Part shown: one piece after another, positions 55,238 to 64,000 of the stretch | Position numbering within the stretch: the first letter of the stretch is position 1 | How the letters are laid out: every line of letters starts with the position of its first letter | Source: Bifidobacterium moukalabense DSM 27321 | GTDB taxonomy: Bacteria; Actinomycetota; Actinomycetes; Actinomycetales; Bifidobacteriaceae | Reading direction: 5' to 3' | Assembly: GCF_000522505.1 (NCBI RefSeq) | Contig: NZ_AZMV01000001.1 | Coordinates: 186,001-250,000, forward strand | DNA: 64,000 nt | Notes under the pieces: model-generated | The model's input: only the letters and a program-made list of their open reading frames with translations | What the model was told of the DNA's origin: nothing | Databases searched by the model: none | Made by a program: the position numbers and the translations under genes

Positions 55238-55759
55238 ATGGCAACCCCTGGATTCGTATTGGAGCTGCGTAGGAAAATCGGTCACGACCTGTTGTGGCTG
55301 ATGGGCGTGTCCGGCTATGTCGAAGACGAACGGGGCCGCGTGCTGCTGGGCCGGCGCTCCGATACGGGCGAATGGGCCATGGTATACGGCATCAACGAGC
55401 CCGGCGAGGAGCCGGCCGATACCGTGGCCCGCGAAGTCAAGGAGGAGACCGGCGTAGACGTGGTCGTCACCGATCTGGTGTCGGTGAAATCGTCTCGCCG
55501 TGTGCTTACCTATGCGAACGGCGACAACACGATGTACATGGATCACCTGTTCGTCTGCAGGCCCGATCCGAACGGCAATGACAAGCCGTTCGTAGGCGAT
55601 GAGGAAAGTCTCAACGTCGGATGGTTCTCCCCCGACGATCTGCCTGAGCCGTTGGCCGCCACCACGGTGGAGCGCATGGGATACGTGCGCGAATACCTGA
55701 AGAACAAGGCGAATGGCGATGCGCACGCCCAATTCGCCTTCAACGGCGAGATCCACTGA
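55238..55759 (+). CDS. NUDIX hydrolase
   Basis: A 173-aa NUDIX hydrolase. The Nudix box is GINEPGEEPADTVAREVKEETGVDV, with all catalytic Glu residues of the REXXEE core. It has an N-terminal helix (PGFVLELRRKIGHDLLWLM) and a C-terminal aromatic strand (SLNVGWFSPDDLPEPL). It lies 40 bases behind pepP with GGAAAGGAG before the ATG, so it is co-transcribed. The substrate (nucleotide or nucleoside-diphosphate derivative) is not clear. A long terminator follows. Confidence 0.9.
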   Translation: MATPGFVLELRRKIGHDLLWLMGVSGYVEDERGRVLLGRRSDTGEWAMVYGINEPGEEPADTVAREVKEETGVDVVVTDLVSVKSSRRVLTYANGDNTMYMDHLFVCRPDPNGNDKPFVGDEESLNVGWFSPDDLPEPLAATTVERMGYVREYLKNKANGDAHAQFAFNGEIH

Positions 55760-55777
55760 AGTTCCCGCCAACGTAAG

Positions 55778-55820
55778 ACGGCAATGCCTGCGACGATCGG
55801 TCCGTCGCAGGCATTGCCGT
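55778..55820. terminator. long bidirectional terminator between the NUDIX gene and dppDF
   Basis: An 18-bp perfect stem (55778-55795 with 55803-55820, arms ACGGCAATGCC... and ...GGCATTGCCGT) with a 7-base loop, between convergent genes. Confidence 0.85.
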
Positions 55821-55843
55821 CTATGCTCCTAAATCCCTCATCC

Positions 55844-57556
55844 CTACTGTTGGGCCGCGAGCAGCTCGTGCAGATGCTCGCGATGCTCGCGTTGTTCGCG
55901 CGGATCCGGCACCGGCAGCGAGGCCAGTAGCTTTTGCGTATACGGGTTCTGCGGATGCTGCATGATTTGGTCGGCTTCGCCATGTTCGACGATCTTGCCT
56001 TTGTGCATCACCATGATGCGGTCGGCAAGCATATCGACCACCGCAAGATCATGGGTGATGAACAGACATGCGAAGCCGATATCGACCTGTAGCTTCTTGA
56101 ACAGTTCCAGCACCTTCGCCTGAACCGATACATCCAACGCGGAGGTAGGTTCGTCGGCGATGAGCAGACTCGGCTTCAACGCAAGGGCACGTGCCAGGGA
56201 GGCACGCTGGCGCTGACCTCCGGACAGCTCGTGCGGGAAGCGTTTCATATACGCACGTGGCAGCTGCACCATCTCCAATAAATCGCCCACATAATGCCTT
56301 GCGTCGGCCACGGAGGAGTATTTCCCGTGCACGATCAGCGGTTCGGCCACGTTCTCCGCGATGGTCATCAGCGGGTTGAATGAGCTACCGGGATCCTGGA
56401 ACACAAAACCGATATCGGCGCGCTTGGGCTTAAACGTACGTTCCCTCACGCCGTTCATTTCAATGCCAAGCACGTTGAGCGAACCACCGGAGACCTTCTG
56501 CAGGCCGGCAATGGCGCGGCCCGTGGTGGATTTGCCGGAACCGGACTCGCCCACCAGACCCAGCACTTCGGAACGGTGGATGGTGAAGTCGATGCCGTCC
56601 ACGGCCGTGAAGTCAGGTTGCATCAGATGGCCCGGATACGTGATGGTCAGGCCTTTGGCTTCAACCGCGACCGGCTGTTCGCGCCAATCCTTCTTACGTT
56701 CGATCACCTTGCCTTCGTCATCCCGCACGACGAGTCTCTGCCCGATGCGCGGCACGGCACCCAGCAGGCGCTTGGTGTAGTCGTCTTTCGGTGAATAGAA
56801 GATCTGTTCCACATCGCCCTGCTCGACCACGTGACCCCGATACATGACCACGACCTCGTCGGCGATATCGGCGATCACGCCCATGTTGTGCGTGATGATG
56901 AGTACGGAGGCGTTGAATTCGTCGCGTGCGAGACGCAGCAGGTCGAGGATTTCGGCCTGTACCGTCACGTCAAGGGCTGTGGTCGGCTCGTCGGCCAGAA
57001 TCAGGCCGGGATTGAGCACAAGCGCCATGGCGATGACGATGCGCTGCTTCTGACCGCCGGAAAACTGGTGTGGGTAGTAATCGACACGGGTTTCGGCGTC
57101 GGGAATGCCGACCTTCTTCAGAATGTCGACGGCCTTGGCACGCAGCTCCTTCTTGTCTTTCATGCCATGGGCCCGCAGACCTTCTTCTATCTGCCATCCG
57201 ATGGTGTACACCGGGTTCAGCACCGAGTTCGGCTCCTGGAACACCATCGCAGCCTCGGAGCCACGCATTTCACGCAGCTGCTCGCCGGATAGGGACAGCA
57301 CGTCGAGTTTCTCGCTGCCGGCGCGATTCGACAGGTAGATCACACCGGAGGTCGTTGCCGTCTCCGGCAACAGTTTGATGATGGAACGCGCAGTCACGGA
57401 TTTGCCGGAACCGGATTCCCCCACCACGCCGATGACCTTCTTGCGGGGAATCTCGAAGCTGATCCCGTCAATGGCCTTGATGGATCCGGCGTCAGTCATG
57501 AAGGAGACGCTCAGGTCCTTGATTTCGGCGAGATTGCCGTTGCCGATTTCGCTCAT
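55844..57556 (-). CDS. peptide ABC transporter, fused double ATPase (DppD-DppF type)
   Basis: The ATPase of the second peptide importer in the window. Domain 1 has Walker A GESGSGKSV, signature FSGGQKQR and Walker B LILADEPTT. Domain 2 has Walker A GESGSGKSTTG, signature LSGGQRQRA and LLIADEPTSALD. Each domain keeps the peptide-transporter C-terminal extension (HPQNPYTQKLLASLP). It is 570 aa, and in contrast to the opp ATPase at 9771-11780 it has no insertion in domain 1. It lies 4 bases after the permease gene and is last in the operon. Confidence 0.95.
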   Translation of the reverse strand: MSEIGNGNLAEIKDLSVSFMTDAGSIKAIDGISFEIPRKKVIGVVGESGSGKSVTARSIIKLLPETATTSGVIYLSNRAGSEKLDVLSLSGEQLREMRGSEAAMVFQEPNSVLNPVYTIGWQIEEGLRAHGMKDKKELRAKAVDILKKVGIPDAETRVDYYPHQFSGGQKQRIVIAMALVLNPGLILADEPTTALDVTVQAEILDLLRLARDEFNASVLIITHNMGVIADIADEVVVMYRGHVVEQGDVEQIFYSPKDDYTKRLLGAVPRIGQRLVVRDDEGKVIERKKDWREQPVAVEAKGLTITYPGHLMQPDFTAVDGIDFTIHRSEVLGLVGESGSGKSTTGRAIAGLQKVSGGSLNVLGIEMNGVRERTFKPKRADIGFVFQDPGSSFNPLMTIAENVAEPLIVHGKYSSVADARHYVGDLLEMVQLPRAYMKRFPHELSGGQRQRASLARALALKPSLLIADEPTSALDVSVQAKVLELFKKLQVDIGFACLFITHDLAVVDMLADRIMVMHKGKIVEHGEADQIMQHPQNPYTQKLLASLPVPDPREQREHREHLHELLAAQQ

Positions 57557-57560
57557 CGGT

Positions 57561-58736
57561 TCACTCCCCTTCCTTGGAGCCCCATTCGGAGGCTATGAAT
57601 GACGGATCATAATCAGTGACGGTCACCGGATCGTCGAGGGCGCCCATCGGATTCCTGGCTGCGGCGAGCTCCGCCATGACCTCGTTGCGCGCGCCCGGTT
57701 TTCCATTCGGGTCAACGGAGGTATCTTCAATGGCTCCGACCACTTCCCCCGCGGACTTACGTGTGCGCAGTCGCGGATCGGCAAGATCGTTGAGCGATTC
57801 GCCGACAAGGGTGATGCCCAACACGATCAGTACGATGGCGATACCCGGGAACACTGCCGTCCACCAGATTCCGGCAGTCACGTCGGATACGGAACGGTTG
57901 AGGTCGTAACCCCATTCCGCGGCCGCGGTCGGCTCGATGCCGAAGCCAAGGAAACCCAGACCGGCAAGGGTCAGGATGGCCTCCGACGAGTTCAACGTCA
58001 GAATGACCGGCAAGGTTCGGGTGGAGTTCTTGAACAGGTGTTTGGTCATAATGCGCCAGGTGGAGGCACCGACCACACGGGCGGATTCCACGTATGCGGA
58101 TTCCTTGATACGGATCACCTCGGCGCGGATGGTACGGAAGTACTGCGGAATATAGACCACGGTTATGGAGATGCCGGAGGCGAAGATGCCACTCCACAGG
58201 CCGGATTGGCCGTGGGAGATCATAATCGCCATCAGAATCGCCAGCAGCAGCGACGGGAAGGAGTAGACGGCGTCGGCGACCATCACGAGCACGCGGTCGA
58301 TCCAGCCACCGAAGTAGCCGGAGACCAGGCCAAGCAGCACGCCCGCGAAGATCGACAGCAGAACCGCGACGACGATGGCGATGACTGCGGTACGCGCACC
58401 CCATACCACACGGCTGAACACGTCGTAGCCGCCTGCCGTGGTGCCCCAGACATGTTCGGACGACGGTGCCGCCTGCGCCGGGAAGGACACACCGTTGGAG
58501 TCCTTCAGCTGGGCGTACCCGTACGGCGCGATCATCGGTGCGAAGATGGCGACCAGCAAAAAGAAGGCGGTGAGCACCAGACCGGTGATCAGCATGCCCT
58601 TCTGCCAGCCGACGGCCACGTGGAGTTCCTTAATGATTGGAATCCTGCGCCAGAGAGGCGTTTTCTTGTCGATGTCGAGCTTGTCCAGGCGGTCATCGAC
58701 GGGAACGGTGACGTTGTTGGTGGATGCTGCGGTCAT
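57561..58736 (-). CDS. peptide ABC transporter permease (DppC type)
   Basis: The second permease of the divergent peptide importer. A cytosolic N-terminus of about 45 residues is followed by the first helix (GMLITGLVLTAFFLLVAIFA), a loop, and five more helices. The EAA loop is AYVESARVVGASTWRIMTKHL. It is 391 aa, about 90 longer than usual: the last 65 residues (AIEDTSVDPNGKPGARNEVM onward) are a polar, cytosolic tail. It follows the first permease by one base. Confidence 0.94.
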   Translation of the reverse strand: MTAASTNNVTVPVDDRLDKLDIDKKTPLWRRIPIIKELHVAVGWQKGMLITGLVLTAFFLLVAIFAPMIAPYGYAQLKDSNGVSFPAQAAPSSEHVWGTTAGGYDVFSRVVWGARTAVIAIVVAVLLSIFAGVLLGLVSGYFGGWIDRVLVMVADAVYSFPSLLLAILMAIMISHGQSGLWSGIFASGISITVVYIPQYFRTIRAEVIRIKESAYVESARVVGASTWRIMTKHLFKNSTRTLPVILTLNSSEAILTLAGLGFLGFGIEPTAAAEWGYDLNRSVSDVTAGIWWTAVFPGIAIVLIVLGITLVGESLNDLADPRLRTRKSAGEVVGAIEDTSVDPNGKPGARNEVMAELAAARNPMGALDDPVTVTDYDPSFIASEWGSKEGE

Positions 58737-58737
58737 G

Positions 58738-59811
58738 TCAGTACCTCACTCTCGGGTCGACCAGTGCGGCGATGACGTCGACGATGAAGTTGACGACGGC
58801 CACGATGATGGCGATAAGAATCACGATGCCTTGCACCGCCACGAAGTCACGCGCCTTCAGATACTGCGAAAGCATGAAGCCGAGGCCCTTCCATTCGAAG
58901 GTGGTTTCGGTGAGCACCGCGCCGGCGAGCATCAGGGCGATCTGCATGCCCATGACGGTGATGATCGGGATAAGGGCCGGCTTCCAGGCATGCTTGTTGA
59001 GCAGGCGCTTTTCGGAGACGCCACGGGAACGGGCGGCCTCAATGTAGCCGGAAGTGTAGGTGGAGATCACGTTGGTACGCACCAGTCGGATGAACACACC
59101 TGCGGTCAGCAGGCCCAGCGCAAGGGCCGGGAGCACCGCATGACGCAATACATCGACGAGTACGTTCATATCGCCCAGTTGGAGTGCGTCGATGATGTAG
59201 AAGCCCGTCGGCGAAACCAGTCGGGAGAACTCCATTTCGCTGCCCAATGACGAGCGTCCCGAAGCCGGCAGCACGTTCAGCCAGATGGCGAAGATGAGCT
59301 TCAGGATCAGGCCGAGGAAGAACACCGGAGTGGCATAGCACAGGATGGCGAAGGTGCGGATGCCCGCATCGGCCGCGCGATCGCGCCTGCGCGCTGCGAT
59401 GCGGCCCAGACCGATGCCGACGACGAGCGCCACGATGAGCGCCAGAAACGCCAGTTCGAAGGTGGCGGCGCCGTAACGGGTAAGAATGGTGATGACCTTC
59501 TGGTTGTCGGTCAACGTGGTGCCCAGGTCGCCGTGCAACAAACCACCAAGATAGTCGAGGTACTGCACGATCAGCGGACGGTCATAGCCGGCCGCGTGGA
59601 TGCGTTTCTGCAGTTCCTCCGGTGTAAGACGGCCACCCAGGGCGGCGGAAATCGGATCGCCTGTGGCGCGCATCACGAAGAAGACGATGGTAACGAGAAT
59701 GAATACGGTAGGGATGATCAGCAGGAAGCGGGTAAGCACGAAACGGAAGAATCCGCTCGAAAGCTTGTTTCTCTTGGCCTTCGGCTGAGCCACGGTTGCG
59801 CTTTGCGTCAC
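58738..59811 (-). CDS. peptide ABC transporter permease (DppB type)
   Basis: The first permease of the peptide importer. After a short basic N-terminus it starts FFRFVLTRFLLIIPTVFILVTI, the first helix. The large loop ELQKRIHAAGYDRPLIVQYLDYL and the EAA loop GYIEAARSRGVSEKRLLNKHAW are typical. I use the GTG at 59811 because AAGGAG lies 7 bases before it. A frame-open ATG at 59862 would add 17 residues but lies inside the terminator of the binding-protein gene. It is 357 aa. Confidence 0.95.
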   Translation of the reverse strand: MTQSATVAQPKAKRNKLSSGFFRFVLTRFLLIIPTVFILVTIVFFVMRATGDPISAALGGRLTPEELQKRIHAAGYDRPLIVQYLDYLGGLLHGDLGTTLTDNQKVITILTRYGAATFELAFLALIVALVVGIGLGRIAARRRDRAADAGIRTFAILCYATPVFFLGLILKLIFAIWLNVLPASGRSSLGSEMEFSRLVSPTGFYIIDALQLGDMNVLVDVLRHAVLPALALGLLTAGVFIRLVRTNVISTYTSGYIEAARSRGVSEKRLLNKHAWKPALIPIITVMGMQIALMLAGAVLTETTFEWKGLGFMLSQYLKARDFVAVQGIVILIAIIVAVVNFIVDVIAALVDPRVRY

Positions 59812-59854
59812 GACTGGCTCCTTTTCCTTGATAGGTGTGCGGATACAAATCAAA

Positions 59855-59888
59855 GCCCCCATCCGGCTCGAAACGGCCGAACAGGGGC
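59855..59888 (-). terminator. terminator after the peptide-binding gene
   Basis: GCCCCC (59855-59860) pairs with GGGGC (59884-59888) with further CGG/CCG inner pairs, and on the minus strand TTTGATTT follows. It would attenuate expression of the permeases relative to the binding protein. Confidence 0.65.
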
Positions 59889-59900
59889 ATCAAGTCAGTC

Positions 59901-61529
59901 TCAGGACTTGGTCACGGAGGAGTAGCGGAAACGGAAGGAGGCGTCAAGCACGACACCCTTCACGCTTGAACCGGTGACTGCGACCTGGGCACCCTGCAGC
60001 AGCGGGATGGTGGAGAGGTCATCGGTCTCGAGCTTCTGAATCTCCTTCAGCGTGTCCTCACGCTCCTTGTCATCGGTCTGGCCTGCCTGCTTGACGATCA
60101 GGTCATTGATTTCCGTGTTGGAGTAGCCGTTATTCACGAAGTTGCCGTCGCGGAAGAACGGGGACAGATAGTTGTCCGGATCGGAGTAGTCCGGGAACCA
60201 GCCGAGCTGGTAGACCGGATAGGAACCGTCGGAATCCGAGGTGACCACACGGTCCTTGCTGTACTGGGTCCATTCGGTGGATTGCAGGTCGACCTTGAAC
60301 AGGCCGTCCTCTTCGAGCTGGGACTTGATGGCGGCATACTCGTCGGCGGAGGACTGTCCGTAGTGGTCCGGGTTGTACTGGAGCTTCAACTCGACCGGAG
60401 TCTTGACACCGGCATCTTCGAGGACCTTCTTGGCTTTGTCGGTGCTCGGCTTGCCGTCACCGTCGCCGTAGGTTTCCTTCAGGGTGTCGTCGTGGCCGGA
60501 CAGACCATCCGGAATAAAGGAGTACAGCGGGGTGTAGGTGCCCTTGTAGACCTTGGTGGACAGCTCGTCGCGGTCGATCAGGTTGGCGACCGCCTGGCGC
60601 ACGGCCTTGGCCTTGTCGGCGTTCGGCTCGCTGGACTTCTCACCATACGGCATGATCTTGAAGTTGAAGGTAAGGAAACGCTCCTCGCCGCCCGGGCCCT
60701 TGACGACCTTGACCTTGTCGTCCTTGGAGAGGTCCTCGATGTCGGTCGGGGTCATGGAACGGTAGGCGACGTCGACCTGTCCCTGCTGCACGGCCATCTT
60801 CAGGTTGGAGGAATCGGCGAAGTATTTGACCTGCACGGCGTCGTTCTTGGCCGGGGTCAAACCGTTGTAGGAATCGTTCTTGGCATAGGCCAGAGCTTCG
60901 TTCACCTTGTAGGAGGTGAGCTTGTACGGACCGGCGAAGGCATTGTCCTTGACGATGGTATCGGCATCGGTAAGCTTGTCGGCGTCGAAGGACTCCTCAT
61001 CGACGATTGGGCCTGCCGGGCTGGAGAGCACTTGCTTGAGGGTCACGTCGTTCTTGACCTTGGAGTGGAATACCACGGTGGTGTCGTCCTTGGCCTCAAC
61101 GGAGTCGATGTTGGCAAGCAGGGATGCCGGACCGTTCTCGTCGTTGATCTTGTTGATGCGGTCGAAGGAGAACTTGACGTCGGAGGAGGTCAGATCATGG
61201 CCGTTGGCGAACTTCAGGCCGGACTTGATCTTGACGGTGAATTCGGTGCCGTCGGCGCTCCAGGTGCCGTCATCGGCGGCGATGTCCGGGGACAGCTCGG
61301 AGGTGTTGTAATCCTGTGAGTACAGGAACGGGAACACTTGAATCTGCACGGCGTAGGAGCCGTTGTCGTAGGAGCCGGCCGGATCAAGGCTGGTGATTTT
61401 GTCGGTGGTGCCGATGGTGATGGTGCTGCCACTTGCCGCGGAACCGCCATCCTTCACGCCACCACAAGCGGCAAGGGATGCGATAGCCGCGATGGAAGCG
61501 AGCGCGGCGATGATTTTCTTGCGATTCAC
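59901..61529 (-). CDS. peptide-binding lipoprotein (DppA type)
   Basis: Receptor of the second peptide importer. A signal peptide (KKIIAALASIAAIASLAAC) ends in the lipobox LAAC. The mature protein has the family-5 fold with the start TIGTTDKITSLDPAGSYDNG, FAGPYKLTSY and the C-terminal YQLGWFPDYSDPDNYLSPFF. It is 542 aa. It is only distantly related to the two OppA proteins at 14045-17560. It is the first gene of its operon, divergent from the ROK regulator. Confidence 0.94.
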   Translation of the reverse strand: MNRKKIIAALASIAAIASLAACGGVKDGGSAASGSTITIGTTDKITSLDPAGSYDNGSYAVQIQVFPFLYSQDYNTSELSPDIAADDGTWSADGTEFTVKIKSGLKFANGHDLTSSDVKFSFDRINKINDENGPASLLANIDSVEAKDDTTVVFHSKVKNDVTLKQVLSSPAGPIVDEESFDADKLTDADTIVKDNAFAGPYKLTSYKVNEALAYAKNDSYNGLTPAKNDAVQVKYFADSSNLKMAVQQGQVDVAYRSMTPTDIEDLSKDDKVKVVKGPGGEERFLTFNFKIMPYGEKSSEPNADKAKAVRQAVANLIDRDELSTKVYKGTYTPLYSFIPDGLSGHDDTLKETYGDGDGKPSTDKAKKVLEDAGVKTPVELKLQYNPDHYGQSSADEYAAIKSQLEEDGLFKVDLQSTEWTQYSKDRVVTSDSDGSYPVYQLGWFPDYSDPDNYLSPFFRDGNFVNNGYSNTEINDLIVKQAGQTDDKEREDTLKEIQKLETDDLSTIPLLQGAQVAVTGSSVKGVVLDASFRFRYSSVTKS

Positions 61530-61811
61530 TGAGGGAATCCTCTCTCTAATTCCTTAATTCCAAAGCCATCCCATGAACGAGATGTCTGACCCCCTAGAAT
61601 TGGCGCACTATGTTAACCACACGTTTCACGCACGGCAATATCACCTTTTTCCGCATCAACCAGAGTCAAAAGGTTGTTCATTTACCTGACCCTGCGGTCT
61701 TCGGGACGATATCGAGGTCCGGTCGGTATATGAGACATGTCCGATAAAACCATGCATTTCAACCATATTCGTCCAGCGACACGCAGACGACACACGGCTT
61801 GTACATCGACA

Positions 61812-61826
61812 TTAACAGCGTTAATA
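61812..61826. promoter_or_regulatory. candidate operator between dppA and the ROK regulator
   Basis: ATTAAC-AGC-GTTAAT (61812-61826) is a perfect 6-bp inverted repeat, and AACTAGTT (61832-61839) is a second small palindrome, both less than 65 bases before the ROK start. A further GTTAAC lies at about 61610 near the dppA side. Nothing else stands out in the 346-base intergenic space 61530-61875 except A/T-rich runs suited to divergent promoters. Confidence 0.5.
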
Positions 61827-61875
61827 TATCAACTAGTTAAACGAGAGAATCCATGCATCGGCGCAAGGAGGTGTT

Positions 61876-63078
61876 ATGAGCAGCTACAGCATGCAGCAAT
61901 CATCGATTTCCGAGAACAATCGGTCTCGTATCCTGCAATATCTGTACCACAACGGCATCTGTTCACGCGCACAGATCGCCAAGGCCATCGAACTCACCCC
62001 CGCAGCGATTACCAAGATCACGGCAAGACTGCTGTCCCAAGGCGTCATCGAAGAGACGGGCGACATGGAGGGCGACAAGAACCGCCGCTCCATCGGATTG
62101 AGCCTCAATTGCGCGAAATACCACGTGGTCGGCGTCAAATTCGCCCGCAGCCTGGTGCAGATCGCGGTATTCGACCTCAAATGCAACAAGATTTCGCTGA
62201 CCGACCTTCCCACCGTCAACGAGGAGCATATCCCCGATACCGTGGAACGAATCCGCCGTACCGTCCGGCAGCTCATCGCCGACGATCCGCAGATCGTCGC
62301 CGTGGGCATGGCCGTTCCCGGCCCGTATCTGCGGGATGCGGGACATACCGCCCTTGTCTCCTCCATGCAGGGTTGGAGGCAGGTCAATTTCATCCATGAA
62401 TTCAGCGAGGCCTTCGACGTACCGGTATTCGTGGAGCAGGACGCCCGTGCCGGCGCATTGGCGCAATTCCTGTTCAATCCCGAACTGTCCGAAAGCTCCC
62501 TCGCCTACTATCTGCTGGGCGAAGGCATCGGACTGGGCCTGATCGACGATGGCAGGATCTTCTACGGCGCACATGGCACCGCAACCGAGATCGGGCACGT
62601 TTCCGTCGACGTCAATGGCAGACCCTGTGATTGCGGCAACATCGGATGTCTGGAACGGTACTGCTCGGCGGTCGCCATCCATGAAGAGCTCAGGGCCAAC
62701 GGCGGCATCGTGCCCGGATGCGAATCCATGACCCACGCGCAGGCCTGCGCGGCGCTGTTCGCCAAGGCCGATGCAGGCGACGAGGCAGCACGGCAGCTGG
62801 TCAACGAAGCGGCCCGATATATCGGGTTCGGATGCGTGACCATCATCAACGCCTTCAACCCAAGCCACATCGTTCTGGGCGACATCGTCTCCCAGGCGGG
62901 CCAGCCGCTGCTCGACGAAGTCAAGACCATCGTTTCCGAACACACCATTCCGGAGGTGAGTTCGGAGACCACCATCTCCCTGTCCGCATTGCCCACCGAT
63001 GCCACCGTCACCGGAGCCGCCGCCGTGGCCATCACCAATTTTCTGGAACATCCCTCGATGTTCTTCGACGTCGCATAG
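61876..63078 (+). CDS. ROK family transcriptional regulator
   Basis: A sugar-responsive repressor. The N-terminal winged helix is NRSRILQYLYHNGICSRAQIAKAIELTPAAITKITARLLSQGVIEE. The ROK domain has the sugar-kinase-like GMAVPGPYLRD and the zinc motif CDCGNIGCLERYCS. It is 400 aa. A perfect AAGGAGGT precedes the ATG. It is divergent from the peptide-transporter operon and directly before the fructokinase (29-base gap), so it probably controls the kinase and itself, perhaps also the transporter. Confidence 0.93.
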   Translation: MSSYSMQQSSISENNRSRILQYLYHNGICSRAQIAKAIELTPAAITKITARLLSQGVIEETGDMEGDKNRRSIGLSLNCAKYHVVGVKFARSLVQIAVFDLKCNKISLTDLPTVNEEHIPDTVERIRRTVRQLIADDPQIVAVGMAVPGPYLRDAGHTALVSSMQGWRQVNFIHEFSEAFDVPVFVEQDARAGALAQFLFNPELSESSLAYYLLGEGIGLGLIDDGRIFYGAHGTATEIGHVSVDVNGRPCDCGNIGCLERYCSAVAIHEELRANGGIVPGCESMTHAQACAALFAKADAGDEAARQLVNEAARYIGFGCVTIINAFNPSHIVLGDIVSQAGQPLLDEVKTIVSEHTIPEVSSETTISLSALPTDATVTGAAAVAITNFLEHPSMFFDVA

Positions 63079-63106
63079 CACGCCGCCAACCAAAGAAAGG
63101 AAAACC

Positions 63107-64000
63107 ATGTCCAAGCCAACCGTCATCTCCCTCGGTGAAATCCTTTGGGATATGATCCCTACCGGCAAGCGTGCCGGCGGTGCCCCCGTCAACTTCGCCT
63201 ATCACGCCTCACAGAACGGTGCGGAGGGCTATGCCATCAGCGCCGTCGGCAACGATGAGCTCGGTGAGGAGCTGATCGCCGACGCCCACAAAGCCGGAAT
63301 CAACACCCTGGTGCAGACCAATGAATTCCCGACCGGCACCGTCGACGTGGCACTGACCAACGGCATTCCGGAATACACCATCGTCAAGAACGTCGCATGG
63401 GATCACATCAAGCTCACCGACGATCTCATCGAAGCCGTCTCCAAGGCCGACGCCGTTTGCTTCGGCACCTTGGGCCTGCGCTCCCCCGAGTCCCACGACA
63501 CCATCATCGAGCTGCTCAAGCACACCAAGGAAGGCGCTCTGAAGTTCTTCGACATCAACCTGCGCTCCGACTTCTACTCCAAGGAGCTCATCGAGGAGCT
63601 GCTCGGTTACGCCACCGTGTTCAAGATCAACGATGACGAGCTGCTGCTTATGCGCGACATGTTCGCCATTCCCGAATCCCCCGATGAGGAAGCGTGCAAC
63701 TGGTTCATCAAGAACTTCGATCTGGAGTATATCATCCTGACCGGCGGCTCCACCTTCAGCACCATCATCGCCAGGGACGGCGAGATCTCCACCCTGCACA
63801 CCCCGCATGTCGAAGTGGCCGACACCGTAGGCGCAGGCGATTCCTTCTCCGGCTCCTTCACCGGCAAGATCCTCACCGGCGCGCCCCTCAAGGAAGCGCA
63901 CCGTGCAGCCGTGAACACCGCCGCCTACGTCTGCACCAAGGAAGGCGGCTGGCCGACCTACCCCGCCGAAGGCGTTCCGGACTATCTCGCCGAAGCGGCC
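63107..64000 (+). CDS. PfkB-family fructokinase, 3' end cut by window edge
   Basis: A ribokinase-fold sugar kinase; 298 codons are visible with no stop before the edge, so about 10-25 residues are missing. It begins MSKPTVISLGEILWDMIPTG and has the PfkB signature 1 (GGAPVNFAYHASQNGAEGYA) and signature 2 with the catalytic Asp (DTVGAGDSFSGSFTGKI). The family match to bacterial fructokinases (Frk) is good. AGAAAGGAAAACC lies before the ATG. Linked with the ROK regulator. Fructose or another ketose is likely but cannot be settled. Confidence 0.9.
   Translation, partial: MSKPTVISLGEILWDMIPTGKRAGGAPVNFAYHASQNGAEGYAISAVGNDELGEELIADAHKAGINTLVQTNEFPTGTVDVALTNGIPEYTIVKNVAWDHIKLTDDLIEAVSKADAVCFGTLGLRSPESHDTIIELLKHTKEGALKFFDINLRSDFYSKELIEELLGYATVFKINDDELLLMRDMFAIPESPDEEACNWFIKNFDLEYIILTGGSTFSTIIARDGEISTLHTPHVEVADTVGAGDSFSGSFTGKILTGAPLKEAHRAAVNTAAYVCTKEGGWPTYPAEGVPDYLAEAA

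Overview
The window is about 60% G+C, gene dense, and looks like the chromosome of a Bifidobacterium. The evidence is a 24-residue bL37 ribosomal protein, the actinobacterial DUF3710/DUF3159 gene pair, several peptide ABC transporters with fused ATPases, an actinobacterial NrtR NAD regulon, and MurE enzymes without the meso-diaminopimelate motif beside an ATP-grasp ligase and an aspartate racemase. That last group is what a Lys/Orn-D-Asp cross-linked wall needs. I cannot fix the species.

Layout. 1-9.7 kb, minus strand: the cut 3' end of aconitase, a CtpE-like P-type ATPase, an operon of DUF3710, DUF3159, a 23S/tRNA-type m5U methyltransferase and a lipoprotein, then exonuclease III. 9.7-17.6 kb: an oligopeptide ABC transporter with two tandem binding proteins, two permeases and one fused double ATPase. 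17.7-25.3 kb: a Xer recombinase broken at a poly-A tract, a MacB-type ABC pair, a small protein, pheA-tyrA and a membrane protein. 25.4-27.3 kb: typA. 27.4-34.9 kb: a NAD locus, nadA-nadB-nadC-cysteine desulfurase-niaP, with the Nudix-type repressor NrtR just upstream and a 23-bp palindromic operator in front of nrtR. 35-38.5 kb: parA, xerD and infC-rpmI-rplT. 38.6-45.6 kb: asnB, thiamine pyrophosphokinase, gap, ybaK, ispH, galM and the bL37 microgene. 45.7-51.9 kb: a SigR-like ECF sigma factor with a small Cys-rich partner, then two MurE paralogs, a predicted D-aspartate ligase and an aspartate racemase. 51.9-55.8 kb: folC, pepP and a NUDIX hydrolase. 55.8-64 kb: a second peptide ABC operon, divergent from a ROK repressor that is followed by a fructokinase cut by the right edge.

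How they fit together. The NAD locus joins de novo synthesis, Fe-S supply for NadA, niacin uptake and its sensor-repressor in one place. The MurE-MurE-ligase-racemase block can be read as a complete route for the stem-peptide diamino acid plus its D-Asp branch. The two MurE genes share a 200-nt stretch of identical DNA, which suggests recent gene conversion. Two genes, the first xer gene and ybaK, are each one base out of frame at a poly-A run. Together these are either a local sequencing artefact or length-variable switches.
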